DNA from: Euptelea pleiosperma
Lineage: Eukaryota; Streptophyta; Magnoliopsida; Ranunculales; Eupteleaceae
Direction of reading: 5' to 3'
Assembly (NCBI GenBank): GCA_035048495.1
Contig: CM068541.1
Coordinates: 18,421,929 to 18,485,928 of the forward strand
DNA: 64,000 nucleotides
Below the pieces are notes generated by a model. The model was not told the origin of the DNA, did not search any database, and saw only the letters and a program-made list of their open reading frames with translations. The translations under genes were made by a program, and so were the position numbers. Below, piece after piece: positions 45,103-57,031 of the stretch (positions are counted from its first letter, which is position 1; each line of letters begins with the position of its first letter).

Positions 45103-46104
45103 ATCTAGGTTTCATGTAATACTCATATTAAGGAACAAAGACAAAAAGGAGAGACACTACCAATGCTGTCAGCATGATTCTGTCAATACACTTTCAATTA
45201 AGAGAATTTTCTAGCATCATAGAAGAATCCTTTAAACTATGATCGTTACATGAGATCTGGTTAGATCCAAATCTCCAATAGAAAGGAGACTATAACTATC
45301 TACCGAACTGAATCCTACAAGTGAAAACATCTTACAATGTGAGAGATTGTACAAAGCTGCCGGATGACGAAACACACTAAAGATGGAAGCTCCTCTGAGA
45401 AATCATATCCTCTTGATGAAAGTTTCTTATTCAGCTACAACAGCAATTCTGTGACAGTCCATTAAAAGACAGGTTCAACTGATTGTTTTAAAATTGTGCT
45501 AAAATAGGAGAATGCATTCAATAAAAGGCTATAACCTGAATGACCAACACAGTGTACAAGCATATATAACTGTATAAAAAGATATAATAGAGCAGCCAAG
45601 CATATATAAGATACAACAAAAGGAACTGGTTGATTAACAGGATAATATTTATGCTGTTACTCCTCAAAACTAGAACATGAGTCTTAATACTTCCATCGAG
45701 AAAAAGGAACCGATGGTAAATTTGGCAAGGCATGATGACAGCAGTTAGTTCCAAGAATTTGTTATATAAGTGGGGAGACAAATTCCCTGTTTTGTTATAT
45801 AGATGGCATTTTCTGCCATTTCATAAGAACAAGAATCTAAATGCCCATTAAAAGGTTCAAGTTCAGGAGCACTAACTGTTAAAATAGGAAACTATCAAGA
45901 GGTAGGGTGGATACAAGGCAATGCATATGCTGGAGATTCCTTGTGAGTTTGTTCTCAATTTTACCAAATTCTCATTCTCTTTTTAGGTTAGTCGAACCTT
46001 AAATGGTGGCCAAAGGATTTAGGATTAGGACTTCGAATGGAGCAGATTCCTAAGTTTAACCCAAGGCATAATGTGAAACTCTGCCATAATTTGTCAATGT
46101 GAAA
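45103..46104. other. AT-rich sequence, nothing recognised
   Basis: Apart from the partial copy of the 44911 segment at 45803-45865 and an 87-codon hydrophobic ORF on the minus strand (45518-45781) with no recognisable family, I see nothing here. Confidence 0.4.
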
Positions 46105-48001
46105 CTTCGACTAGTGTACTTGACTCAGTCAACACTAGAGCCAAGTTTCTCCTGCAAATCAGATTAAGCTTGACTAGACAAAATACTTATAAGCCTCATT
46201 AAAAGTGAGTAAGACATTGAAAACCTGAAATACTTATGAGAGGGCATGCTTGAAACTTTGTGACAATTCAAAAACTTAAGAACTTGATTGGTTTGACTCT
46301 CAACTCGACGACTCATGGCAGAAAAGTTGGAAACTTGAGGCAAATTTCACATTTTTCACCTTGTTTTTACTTTTTTCCAATCTGCCCATGCTTAGTGGCT
46401 ACCCTACTCTGTTTAAATCTCATAGTTGGTGTCCTTGACCCCTTGCCTATGTCGCACAATGGGCAGGCATAGAAACAGGTCATTCAGGATTGTCATTAAG
46501 GGTATTTCACAAAGATGATCTTCTAGAGCAGTCCAATTAAATAATCCTAATCATATAATCTGTCATTCTTTTGGACAGTCAGTAAAATTACAGTGAATAG
46601 TCTATTAAAAAGTCTATACATGTAGTTACTTATAAAAAACAAAGTCTATATATGTGTAAAAAGTGTCAAAGTGACTGTCCAAAAGAATTACAGTGAATAG
46701 TCTATTAAAAAGTCTACACATCCTAACTCAAACATTTGTTTTGTTGCTCAACTGTTTTTTCCCTTTTGATGAGTACAACTCTTTATATCTAGCTAGGATC
46801 AGAGACTTTATTTCTCTGGACACATCCTTCCTAACTCAACCAAAGCATGGATGCTCAAGGACTTCCTCAACTTCAGTTTTTATCTGCGAAATCAAATATG
46901 TGGAGATAGTGCAGCCAACTAAGGATATCAGTTCCATCACTTCCAATTTCTCTGGACACCAGCAGGTTTTGCAACCCACAAACCATATTCGCAGGGGCTG
47001 CTATGTCTATCATCTTTGGATATGGGAGTTTCAGATCTGTAAAACCAGAAATTCAAACTCACAAGTTAGTAGCTGTACACAATATGATCAAATTGTAATC
47101 TACAACAATAGTATCAATTTGTGTCACAGATTCGCAATACTTTTGTTCTACTTACTTCCATGATGTTCTTGAATGTTTTTTACAGAAAGGAATTCAAAGA
47201 TGAAAATGATTAGAAAGAAACCAGTTGAGTTCAAGGAAAGAATAAAACAGAAGTTGCCATGCAAAAACAGCCAGAAATTTCAAATAGCATTTCCACCATT
47301 TCTCATATGGTGTAAGGTAACAAAGTCTAAAGAAATTTCCTATTTTGCCATGCGGCAGAGGGCGCTTGGGCTGAAACTTGTTACATGGAGAGGGGGTGAG
47401 GTGGTCTAACAGCTGGGCCCATTGGAGAATCCACTACCTGCTCCCCACCCCTGTTCTGGGTTTTGAGTAACAGAAATGCCATGACACTGTGATTGGAATC
47501 AAATACAAGTGTATTTACTTCTGCAAAATGTTTAGTATTTGACTCAAATAATCCAACTAGTGAGTGGAATTAAGTCAGTTGGGAAAAGACTGAACTTGAA
47601 AAACAGATGAACTTGATATTAAAATGGTACTCTGGTTCAGAGTGAAAATCATGGGGGAAACTAAGGCTCTGCTTGGTATGCTGTAAATGAATGCAAATGC
47701 ATTCAGTTACTGTGCATTAGTTTACGGTTGCTTGGTAGCAATTGAGAAAAACTCTGTAAACTAATATATTGTGCTTGGTTAGTCTATGCATTGCATGTAA
47801 ATGCAATACTGTTAAAAAAAATTGATTCATCAACATATCTTGTTGGTAATATACATTGACTATTGCAAATTCTTCTATCGAATCGATGGACCAAATGTAA
47901 CTCAAGAGAAACAATACAAATCCAAAATAGTAGTAATAATTGGATTCAATTATCCCAACAACTTCCAGCATTCACACTGCGTGCCTAACTCTAATCACAT
48001 T
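46105..48001. repeat. Duplicated spacer, start of unit iv
   Basis: 46105-46403 matches 11775-12069, and 46404-46600 matches 14981-15160, so this is the intact pre-insertion version of the site occupied by the 2.9-kb solo LTR. 46720-46960 matches the tandem unit at 1690-1875. On the minus strand near 47040-46950 there is an exon-like stretch (SETPISKDDRHSSPCEYGLW). 47660-47820 resembles a small AT-rich transposon end. No complete gene is seen. Confidence 0.65.
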
Positions 48002-48316
48002 TCAAGCCCATTTGGCCAAGAGAGACATACAACCTGCCCCTAGAAAAAGGGAAATATATAAGCTCCTAACTAAAGCCTACCACTGTTTTGCATCCTGGGG
48101 TTCATGAAATCAGCAGCAACTACATCTATGAGTGCCATGTCTATCAAGATCCCAGCTGAGGCTGAATTGAAAATCCCTTCAACAATAAGAGCAGTTGGGC
48201 AGTTCTCGTCATATACATTCGATATCCCTATACCAATGCAACTCCAACTGGGGTGGTAAGGGAGAAAAAGAGTACCATAATATTATTATAATGATTGCTC
48301 GACTCCTGAATTTGGC
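48002..48316 (-). pseudogene. ZIP-family metal transporter, C-terminal fragment
   Basis: ZIP proteins import zinc or iron across membranes. The minus strand encodes, with frame breaks, KFRSRAI, LFFSLTTPVG, then GIGISNVYDENCPTALIVEG, IFNSASAGILIDMALIDVVA, ADFMNPRMQ, and finally GAGCMSLLAKWA followed by TGA. These are the last transmembrane segments and the canonical ZIP C-terminus. Lesions: a one-base loss before GIGIS, an in-frame TAG after MQNSGRL and a further frameshift before GAGCMS. A normally hydrophobic position in a membrane segment is Asp (ILID). The N-terminal five or so membrane segments are absent. It is clearly a pseudogene fragment. Confidence 0.85.
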
Positions 48317-48645
48317 CTACAAAGCCAACAAATAGATGTTTAGTGTCTCAAATGATGATACCGAAGAATTCATTAGCATTTCGTTAGTGAATCCTTAGAC
48401 ACCGTGACAGCCTAACTCATCGTGACAATATGAGAACATTAACAAGCATTGAATGTGACCAAACAAAATGCTTCTGAAAAGAGAACATTTACAATTTAAA
48501 GATCAAATCCTTGTTATAGACCAAATAAAATGTCGAGCTTCTAGATTTCACAAGCCCTTAGATGGCATGTGACGCAAATCGATTGGGTGAGCATTTTTTG
48601 GTATTCACACATCTATTACCATAGATTGGTCAGAACATGCATCTC
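48317..48645. other. Spacer between ZIP remnant and block A
   Basis: AT-rich sequence with no ORF or repeat that I can place. It ends where the match to base 1 of the window begins, so the corresponding sequence of unit i lies outside the window. Confidence 0.5.
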
Positions 48646-49850
48646 AAGGCAAACAACCTGCCTTGCGTGTTTCCAAACCAATCTATCATGACAAACCATT
48701 TCTGACTTCATGGTGCTATTACAACTCTACATAACATCCAATTGAGAGAACACAACATTAATACTGATAAGCAGCAGCAGTACGTTTCTATGAAAAGAAT
48801 AGTGGGAAACAGAAGGCAGGCTAGTACCTCTGGGTACGCTGAGAATGACTAGTTGTCCTATCCACAGAATCTGAATTGGAAGTATCGAAAGCTGTAGAAA
48901 CCATGATCAGATAGATATAAATACCATCAAACCGTGTGGGAAAGAATCAAAGAACTAAATTACTCTGGCCAAAATACCTGTACAGATTGTTTTATAGGAA
49001 GTAATGAAAATGCTTCAGGTGATCCTTGGAAATACATAGGGAAATCTAAGTTCACTGCCAGGTAGAGTGTGAATTGGCTTCACCAGCAGCACACACAAAA
49101 GGAGGCCAAACATACCATTTGATGCCACCTCCTTTGCCAAACATCAATCAAATTGGATCAATCATAAGCATCAAATCCGTAGCACTGATAGGATGATTAT
49201 TGGTCAATAAATAAAACTCATATTGGCTCTTACTAAATGAATTGTTTGTAAGCAATAAAGAAATGTGGTGCAACAGAAAGGAGTTCTTTAACTTACAGCT
49301 TTTATGCAGATTAGGAATTATTGTTGAGACTCTTCAGGGGATTCCATTCTGTTTACTAAGCCCAGCACCAAATTTTTGGAATACAGGCTTTCAACACCTC
49401 CCAGAAAACCATTCTGGTCAGACCAATCCTCCTTGTATATGTAAATGACAAGCACCCCATATGCATGTCTACATACACCAGAACAGGTTCATATAATTCA
49501 GTGTCATTGCCAGAAAAGCGCTCCCAACTGAATACAGAAATCAGATGTGATAAAAAAAATTCAGAATTATGAGAAGCAACTGAAAAAAAATTATCTCAAA
49601 AAATACAGCTGATGAGCTTAAGTGATATATGTCTATGGACAGAAATGCAAGATTTCAAACCCTTACACTATATTATTCACTCTCTATTCAAGTTTTGCGC
49701 ATAGTAGCGCTTCCAAACTAATGTCATATATGGTCTAGGTATTCAATGGAAGCATAGTTAACTATCTCTTCACCTAAAATGCCTATCTACAATCAGTAAA
49801 GCTTTTGTTATTTAACAATTACACAAGGAAAAGCAGATCAGCATCTACAT
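48646..49850. repeat. Segmental duplication block A, copy 2
   Basis: Matches 1-1250. It contains the same three exon-like segments on the minus strand (49116-49131, 48978-49054, 48828-48891). At 49437-49325 a better-preserved further open segment (EDWSDQNGFLGGVESLYSKN then LVLGLVNRMESPEESQQ and a stop) is frame-broken in copy 1. Its upstream AG fits an acceptor. The gene is unidentified. Confidence 0.85.
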
Positions 49851-52800
49851 TTCGATATCATAAGACCAAATTTTGACCCATAATTTTTGTCCCAGCCCAA
49901 CACACCAAATATCAGATAGCCTAATGCCCAACAATGGACTTTTTTCACAACATGTTAACATAATATTCTTTTGTATCTGTCCAATTTTTCAGATTGTACA
50001 ATTAGGACTGTCAAAATGATTTCATTTTTGGACTGGCCCATCCTAGAGTTGTTCCTTTGATTGAACATGTGAAGCAATGACTAAGTTGGCCAGATGGGTA
50101 TAAAAAGAAAAAAGGCATTATAAACAAAAATAGTGTAGAAAAAAATGAGAATCGAAGCAACCTTGACTTTAGCATCCTTTTTGCAGTATGTGATAATGCT
50201 GCTGCCAAATATGTTGCCCAACCATTGTAGCCACCAGTACACTATAGAATATGCCAATCACTGTAATACTCCCAGTAAGATGAAGCTCATGATAAATAGT
50301 AATGGCACCCCGGCTTCACCCGCACCTCCTAAGCAATCCCATTCACCTACAATACTGGCACAACTTTCATATCATGTGGTACAATCCTGGCAGTCTGCAC
50401 ACATTCTGCAAGGAGAGAAAAAAGTGTAACTCAGTATCAACACAAAACACCCTCGAAATTGAGCAATGGTAAGAATAAGAGACGCACAATGGACTTAAAT
50501 TATGTGTGTATAGGTTAAGTCTGAGTGTATAAACGAAACACTGGGATCAATGTTGCAGGTAAGGCAGCTGGGATATAGGTCACGCCAAGGATAACTTGTA
50601 GATCCAAAAGTGATCTGAAACGATGATAAATGCCATCCCATCTATAGAACTTTCTTCGGACTGTTCACAGTACTCTCTGCTAAGGCTTATTTCCTAAATA
50701 TAGTCATACCAAAAAAACAAGACAAACAGCTTTTTAAACTGAAAAAAAAAAACAGGCAAGAGATTTGTTATCTTGAGGCTTATTTCCTGTAGCATCGTTG
50801 TATCAGGAAGGTGTAGAACTTGATTGAGGTGACTGAATCTCAATCCAGTTCTACAGGTCCGGGTCAAGTTGAATTCTTAAACAGTATTTTAGTATTTTAA
50901 TTTGCTTTACAGTAACTTTCAAACAATTGAACATTAATTGTGTTAAATTGCAGTTTTGAGAAGTTAATATATCCACCATGTCTTGTTTATGTTTTACATC
51001 ATAAATGTCCACCTATGTGCGATGCATGTGCTGTACAGAAGAAAAGTAAATTTCTTGTGAACAAACCAATACCATAAATCATGGCATTACTCTTTGTGAA
51101 TAGGTCTAATGGTAAGAAACAGCAGTAAATCTCATGGGGATCAAGTACATCCAAGATTTCAAATACAATGAGAAATTTACCCAGGCTGGCAACACCAAAG
51201 ACATAATTCTCAACATGACTGAGTGAGATCATAACACACTCTTCAATCATAAGACGTTATGAAGCACCCAGACAATCCCAGCAAAGCAAAAAAACAGAAC
51301 TGCTCCTTTACTCACCCGCAATAATAACAAGTGCATTAGAATCACCAGTGCCAAAAACAAAAAAATCAGATATTGAGGGCCAAGATAATAAGGCATGAGA
51401 TAGTCAAGACATTAACATTAAGATCTGTGTCCGTCAATTATTTAGGCCGTCCATTTTTTTTCTCCAAAAGGTTGTCTAATGTTTGCAGCCAAAAGTGACT
51501 ACGAACATTAGGCAAATGGCTCTCTCGCCCTTGGTCTCCCCAAAGGGTTCTCCTCTCTTCACCAACTGTCCCAATCAACATACAAAACATTTGCCTGACA
51601 AACATCTGACATTGCAAATATTTGCCTACAAACTACAGACAAAGTACCAAGTAGGGCCTAAGTTTCAATTAGAAAATAAGGCTGTCAGGTCACACCTTTA
51701 TCCTTTCATGAACTGCTCTTTTCCCTATAAATAACAGCCTTTGATTGATAAAGAGCATTTCTTTGCATCAGGCCTGTTCGTTTCTAGAACTCCTGCAACC
51801 TTATCTCTCTTGCTTTGTGGGTTCAATCCCAGTTACCTGTTCAAAAAGAAAAATGAAGTAAATTACAATCAGTCAAGCAAGCATTACCTGAAAAACACAG
51901 ACTTACTCAAGTGTGACAAATCAAACCGTGGTTGATCAAGAATTGCACAAGACTTTAAACGTAAAAACCCAAAAATTTATCAATTGACTCAGCAATCTTC
52001 GACTCTAATCAGGAGATTAATTTTCCATCAACTTTCCACTACTTGAAACCATCCGAAAACTCTAAATCCTATGCAAAAATGAAGCAATTACTCCATTATG
52101 TAGTCACCATTTGATCGATCATACCAAGGAAAACTCCCAGACCAAGAGTTGACCTGTTCGGATAATCATAATCATCTAATCTATAACATCATTCTAGCAT
52201 GCCCTTGAAAGTGATTGAATGACTAAAAGAGCTATTCAACCCTTACAGTTCTTTTCCTTCATTTTTTTGATACCACAGGTATCCAAGCCTCTTAGAGCAC
52301 CCAACTAATCCCACAGGGCACGTAAGTCACCCCTTCCTTTTAAATAAGTTGAGTAGGCCTCTTTTCCTTTTAAATAAGTTGTTCTCTAAACAAAACAAAT
52401 ATAAGAAAGAAGTGGAAGAATAAGAAAGGAGAGCCTAGTGATTTCCAGTCAAGAAATTAAACTGTTTGACTTCCCGCCACAGGTTGGATTAAAAAGAAAG
52501 CAAACAAAATAAAAACACCAAAAATGGTGAATTTGGTTCCACTTCGCCATACATAACTCATTTGGCACAACATGATGATTTCCCATAACCAGGAATACAA
52601 TCATTATTCATCAATAACTCAATTCGTCCAAGGGCTTCCTTGGCAATCACAGGATGTAAAATAGTTAGCTCCAACAGAGTAGATCTGATTTCCTTGACGA
52701 ACAGAGGCACATGAACATGTTCATTTATTTATACCTGACCCTTCAGGAACTTCATCTGTAACCAATGAGTTCAAACAATAAAAACTATTAGCTTGATGGT

Positions 52801-53000
52801 CGTTCTGTGGATGCTAGAAACTATATAGGGCTGCATTATAGATGAATTTTACTGCTGAACTCATATGAAAAGAAACAGCATTCCCCCAAGTTATTTGCAA
52901 AGATTAATTAGCTATGGAGGATAGTGTGCCACACAAGTAGAACATAGGGACTTAAGCAACGAATACCGTAGAGGTACACGTACAGAGCAGTGGGACCAAG
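49851..53000. repeat. Segmental duplication block B, copy 2
   Basis: 49912-51734 matches 28860-30400 and 51735-53000 matches 33048-34320, with only one CAGCC at the junction where copy 1 carries the 2.65-kb solo LTR. About 51220-51567 is absent from copy 1. It contains exon-like minus-strand pieces (HVENYVFGVASL near 51215, DKVAGVLETNRPDAKKCSLS near 51800-51745) from genes I do not recognise, and a SINE-like body at 52260-52335. Confidence 0.85.
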
Positions 53001-53500
53001 TTCAAACCCAATAAAGGAAGAGCCTTTAAAGGAAACTATCATTTCAGTCAAATTAAGTCACCAAATGGGTCCACGAGAATGATATTATAAGAGATAAAAT
53101 AAACTAGATGGCATTCTTTAATCATCTATGTTTACGAGCTTTTAAGCCTACCTTAAAATGAATGAACCAAGGGGTGCACGAAAAGATTTTCTAACCACAT
53201 GTATGACGCCTTTCAGATTTATTGACTAATGGAATGAATTCTGACTTACATTATCATCCATCAGCACCTCGTTGATGACAAAGTAGGTAAGTCCAATCCA
53301 CAATACAGAAGATTCAGTTTAACACCACACAATTTAAGACTTACAGCGATTTCCTTTTTCTCTCTTTTTCATAAGGCATGCATGGCTATCAGTTAATGCA
53401 TTCTCTTGTGTCAAGTACTTCTCGTGTTCTTCTTCCTCTCTCTAAGGTAACTAGTCATCTCTACAATATGATGCATTCTCTTGTATAAGATGTCATTCAT
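53001..53500. other. Spacer upstream of the CRK remnant
   Basis: AT-rich single-copy sequence, presumably the former promoter and leader of the DUF26 gene. A pyrimidine-rich stretch lies at 53405-53450. Nothing else is recognised. Confidence 0.4.
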
Positions 53501-54210
53501 TTGCTCCTATTAAGCACTTCTCTTGTGTTTTTCCAAATCCCCTCAAAAGCCGAAAATCAGGCACTTTCCACCTGCTTTGACTCTAGAAATTACACTTCTG
53601 GTAGCCAATTCCAAGGTAATCTCAATCATCTCTTCACTTCCTTATATGCTAATGATCCCTCTACTGGCTTCAACACCACTATTTCTGGTGAGGAGCCAGA
53701 TTGGGTATATGGCCTTGTCCAATGCAAAGGCAATAGTTCTGAGGAAGATTGCCGGAAATGTGTTAACACCTCAAGTGTAGAGATTGCGAATCTGTCCTAA
53801 CCAAAACAAAGGAGCAATTTGATTTGAACATTGTCTCTTATGCTACTCTAATTGGCGCTTCTTCTCTCAAGTTGAAAATGGGTTGAGAACCTGGATTTGG
53901 CCAATACAAAATGTGTCTGAGCCTGATCTTTTTAATCAGAAGTTAGGAGTGTTGATGGACAGTCTTGTCATTTACGGCGTCATCCAGTCCGTACAAATTT
54001 GTGACAGGGATGACCAATTTTACGGTCTTCAAAATGATATATGGTTTATTATAGTGCACTAGAGACTTGTCAGACCTCAACTGCAACTCTTGTCTGCAAA
54101 ATATCATTGGTGACATACCCAAGTGTTGTAATGGAATGACAAGAGGGAGTGTTCTTGCTATGAGTTTCAATTTAAGGTATAAGGTATATCTCTTCTTTAA
54201 CTTGTCATTG
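53501..54210 (+). pseudogene. Cysteine-rich receptor-like kinase (CRK), DUF26 ectodomain remnant
   Basis: CRKs are plasma-membrane receptor kinases with two extracellular DUF26 (Gnk2-type) domains. Here a signal-peptide-like start (MLLLSTSLVFFQIPSKAENQ) is followed by a first DUF26 domain with the diagnostic C-x8-C-x2-C motif (CKGNSSEEDCRKC). A stop at 53798-53800 and a frameshift follow. The next frame gives CPNQNKGAI (stop), then EHCLLCYSN and NVSEPDLFNQKLGVLMDSL. The second domain appears near 54050-54190 as CTRDLSDLNCNSCLQNIIGD, again C-x8-C-x2-C, after another stop. No transmembrane or kinase segment follows. A secreted DUF26-only ancestor is also possible. Part of domain two is duplicated at 34320-34432. 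Confidence 0.8.
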
Positions 54211-54949
54211 CTTCCCTCTCCAAGTCCCAGTTGAACATAGGAATAGAGACAGAGGTGAGCTTGACTGTAGGAAGACCACTACATGTTACAAAAATAGACT
54301 GCGTGTGGTGTTTGTATATGAACTATGGACAGAACAATTTAAACACAAATCTGATAAAACAGAACAACTCATGCAGAATTAAGCATTCAGGAGTATTGTA
54401 TTTGTAAACTTAAGGACAACAAACATGAATATTACGAAAAAAGAAGTAGAAGAAAAAGAAATCGATCCTAACCTTACTTGGGTTCCAAAAGGATCCTCTA
54501 ATGGAGCTCTGACTTCTGTGGATCTATGAATCGAATGAAGGTCTCTTTCTTCATTCTTCTTCTTGTTCTTCTCTTACAGAGGTTTCTTAGAAACCAAATG
54601 CATCGCCATGCCTTTGAGTCGCAACCAGTAGAGATCAGAAAGTAAAGAAAAATAAAAAAAAACAAGTCATTCTTTTTACCTACCCAAATTCATCTTGATC
54701 TTAGAATCAAGGCTGCAACTGTGCATATCAATTAGAACCACTGGTACATATTTGTTAAATTCTTCACTGAAAATCACCAAAAAAACAACTCAATCTTCCT
54801 TTGTCAGCCAGTGTAATTGTAGAACTAAGAAAAAAAAATTACCGATAGAAGTTCTGCCAAAAAACCTATATGGACTGCATAGCTTGAAAACTAGGTGCGT
54901 GACTGGGTCTTTCACCTGCTTGTGGATCGCAAGCAGGTGATGGATTGAG
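54211..54949. repeat. Extra partial unit with exon shard
   Basis: 54280-54940 is an additional diverged copy of the spacer and exon-shard region (compare 34500-35150 and 61000-61600). The minus-strand exon copy is at about 54690-54835. It sits directly before the next, nearly identical copy, so two shards lie in tandem. Confidence 0.75.
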
Positions 54950-56311
54950 GGTGATGGACCATGTGTATGGCAGTGAAGGAAAGTAGTAGGGATAGGAAAT
55001 CTAATTGAATTGAGGTGATGGATGGGAGATGTTACTTAACTACAGGTGCTATCATCATATTCACACACACATACACATATACACATGTTTCTTGATATAG
55101 AAAACCAAAAAGACCATGACATGTTACAAAAATAGACTATGTGTTGTGTTCGCGTATGAACTATGAATAGAAGAATTTAAACACAAATCTGATAAAACAG
55201 TACAATTCATGAAGAATTAAGCAATCAGGAGTATTGTAAACTTAAGGACAGCAAACATGTATATTACGAAAAAAAAAGAAGCAGCAGCAAAAGAAGAAAT
55301 TGATCCTAACCTTATCTGGGTTCCAAAAGGATCCTCTAATGGAGCTCTGATTTTTGTGGATCTATGAATAGAACTAAGGTCATTTTCTTCTTTCTTCTTT
55401 CTTCTTTCTTCTTTCTTCTTTCTTCTTTCTTCTTCTTGTTCTTCTCTTACAAAGGCTTCTTAGAAACTGAATGTGTCTCCATGCCTTTGAGTCGCAACCA
55501 GTGGGGATCAGAAAAATAAAAAAAATAAGTCATTTTTTTACCTACCCAAATTCATCTTGATCTTAGAATCAAGGCTGAAACTGTGCATATCAATTAGAAC
55601 CACTGGTACATCTTTGTTACATTCTTCATTGAGAATCACCAAAAAACAACAACTCAATCTTCCTTTGTCAGCCAGTGTAATTGTAGAATTAAGAAAAAAA
55701 AAAAAATCCAATACCAAGAAAATGGAGGTTAAGTTCAAAACAGATTAAGTTCCAAAAGCTATTACTTCCAAAACCACCCACACCCCTACTTCAACAAAAA
55801 TTCAAAATCAAACTGAAACCCAAACCAGAATTCCAATGTAGGGCTAAACAAACTGAAAACCCAAACCAGGAACGCCAAGTATCTCTCGTTATAAACCCAA
55901 ACCAACTCTCTTCTCCACTCCTCTCATCAACAACCACCACAAATCAAATTCCAATAAAAACACAAAAATCCCTAAACAACAATTACACACTACTATCTTA
56001 CAAATTAACAAGATGTGGAGATACACATCAAACTCAAGGAAAAAAAAAAGATCTCTGTTAAGCAAAGAAACTCAATTGAACAGTATAATTAGAGCAAAAA
56101 AAAGCTGAACAAGATATATTGAAATTCTTAATTCCGTGTTTAAATTGTATGTTGATTTACATAAACAGAATAATAAAAATGCAGAAAAATCTGAATCAGA
56201 TGAGGTTTCATTTTACCCCAAAAATAAAGAATCAGAGGCACTTTACAGAACGCGAACAAAAAAAATGAGGCTTCTTCAGAGAACCGAAACCCTACAATAT
56301 GATTCAGGTTT
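54950..56311. repeat. Young duplication of 7670-9007
   Basis: Nearly identical to 7670-9007, including the exon shard (55310-55690). The clearest difference is an expanded TTCTTTC-type microsatellite at about 55385-55435 (roughly twice the number of units of copy 1). The young duplication continues through the B3 ORF to about 58815. Confidence 0.9.
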
Positions 56312-57031
56312 TTAATGAGAACCGCTGGTGCTAGCACCATCATCATATCTTCTTCGAACATTGATTGCAAAACCGAGTTTAGACTCTCCTCCACCTTGGG
56401 GTTGTTTCAATCGGAAGGCCCATAGCTGTATTGTATCATTCTCTTTTAGCCCATTCGCTTCCACAAAACAGCTCCACTGTTTGTTCAAAACATACTGCTC
56501 AAGACTCCGCCATCGCGTCAAGTTGAGCTTCGACAACCGCCCCATGGGGTCCACCACCTGCACTTCCACAATCCCCAGCTTCTTCTTGTCTTCTAACAAT
56601 ATTGCCTTCTCTGCCTCCGTCAAGTAATCTATCAAGGCTTTGCTCCTGGGTAAAAACAGACGTCCGTGAGTTCGGTTGACATCACTGAAGAAAAGCTGCT
56701 TTTCCGTCAGCCAAACAGGGGTGGTGCCGCCATTTCCATTAATCGTGTCCATCAATAAAGTAGGAATCGGTTGTGGTGGGGTCGATGGTAGGTCCATCAC
56801 TGCTCTTGGAACCTTCTCCCTATTCCATTTGTTCTTCTTCTTGGTGATCACCTTCGTAGGTGCAAGGAAGGCAATCTTCTTCGCTTTGTTTTTGGTGCTC
56901 GTACACGTCTCGACTGGACATTCCCCTTCACGTTTGCCGTCATTGTTCTTGAAGCTGGGGCGAGGGCGTTCCTCCTCCACAACATCTAACAGTGCCCCAA
57001 ACTTCTTCCAATTTCCCTTGAATGTATACAT
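56312..57031 (-). CDS. B3 domain (DUF313-type) protein, copy 4
   Basis: Intact 239-codon ORF, the near-identical partner of 9008-9727. The amino-acid differences are A18V, S30N, K41E, K59T and S188C; none falls on the core B3 motif positions. The domain layout is the same: leader, basic region 50-72, proline-rich linker, B3 domain about 109-207 with KQLFFSDVNRTHGRLFLP and IQLWAFR, and tail GFAINVRRR. The CT-rich leader (57032-57180) and the upstream foldback remnant (57320 on) are shared with copy 1, so both copies probably have the same regulation if expressed. Confidence 0.8.
   Translation of the reverse strand: MYTFKGNWKKFGALLDVVEEERPRPSFKNNDGKREGECPVETCTSTKNKAKKIAFLAPTKVITKKKNKWNREKVPRAVMDLPSTPPQPIPTLLMDTINGNGGTTPVWLTEKQLFFSDVNRTHGRLFLPRSKALIDYLTEAEKAILLEDKKKLGIVEVQVVDPMGRLSKLNLTRWRSLEQYVLNKQWSCFVEANGLKENDTIQLWAFRLKQPQGGGESKLGFAINVRRRYDDGASTSGSH

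Noticed and set aside
46693..47163. 156-codon plus-strand ORF
   Set aside because: Not preserved in the matching duplicated sequence, no domain recognised, and a minus-strand exon-like reading fits better.
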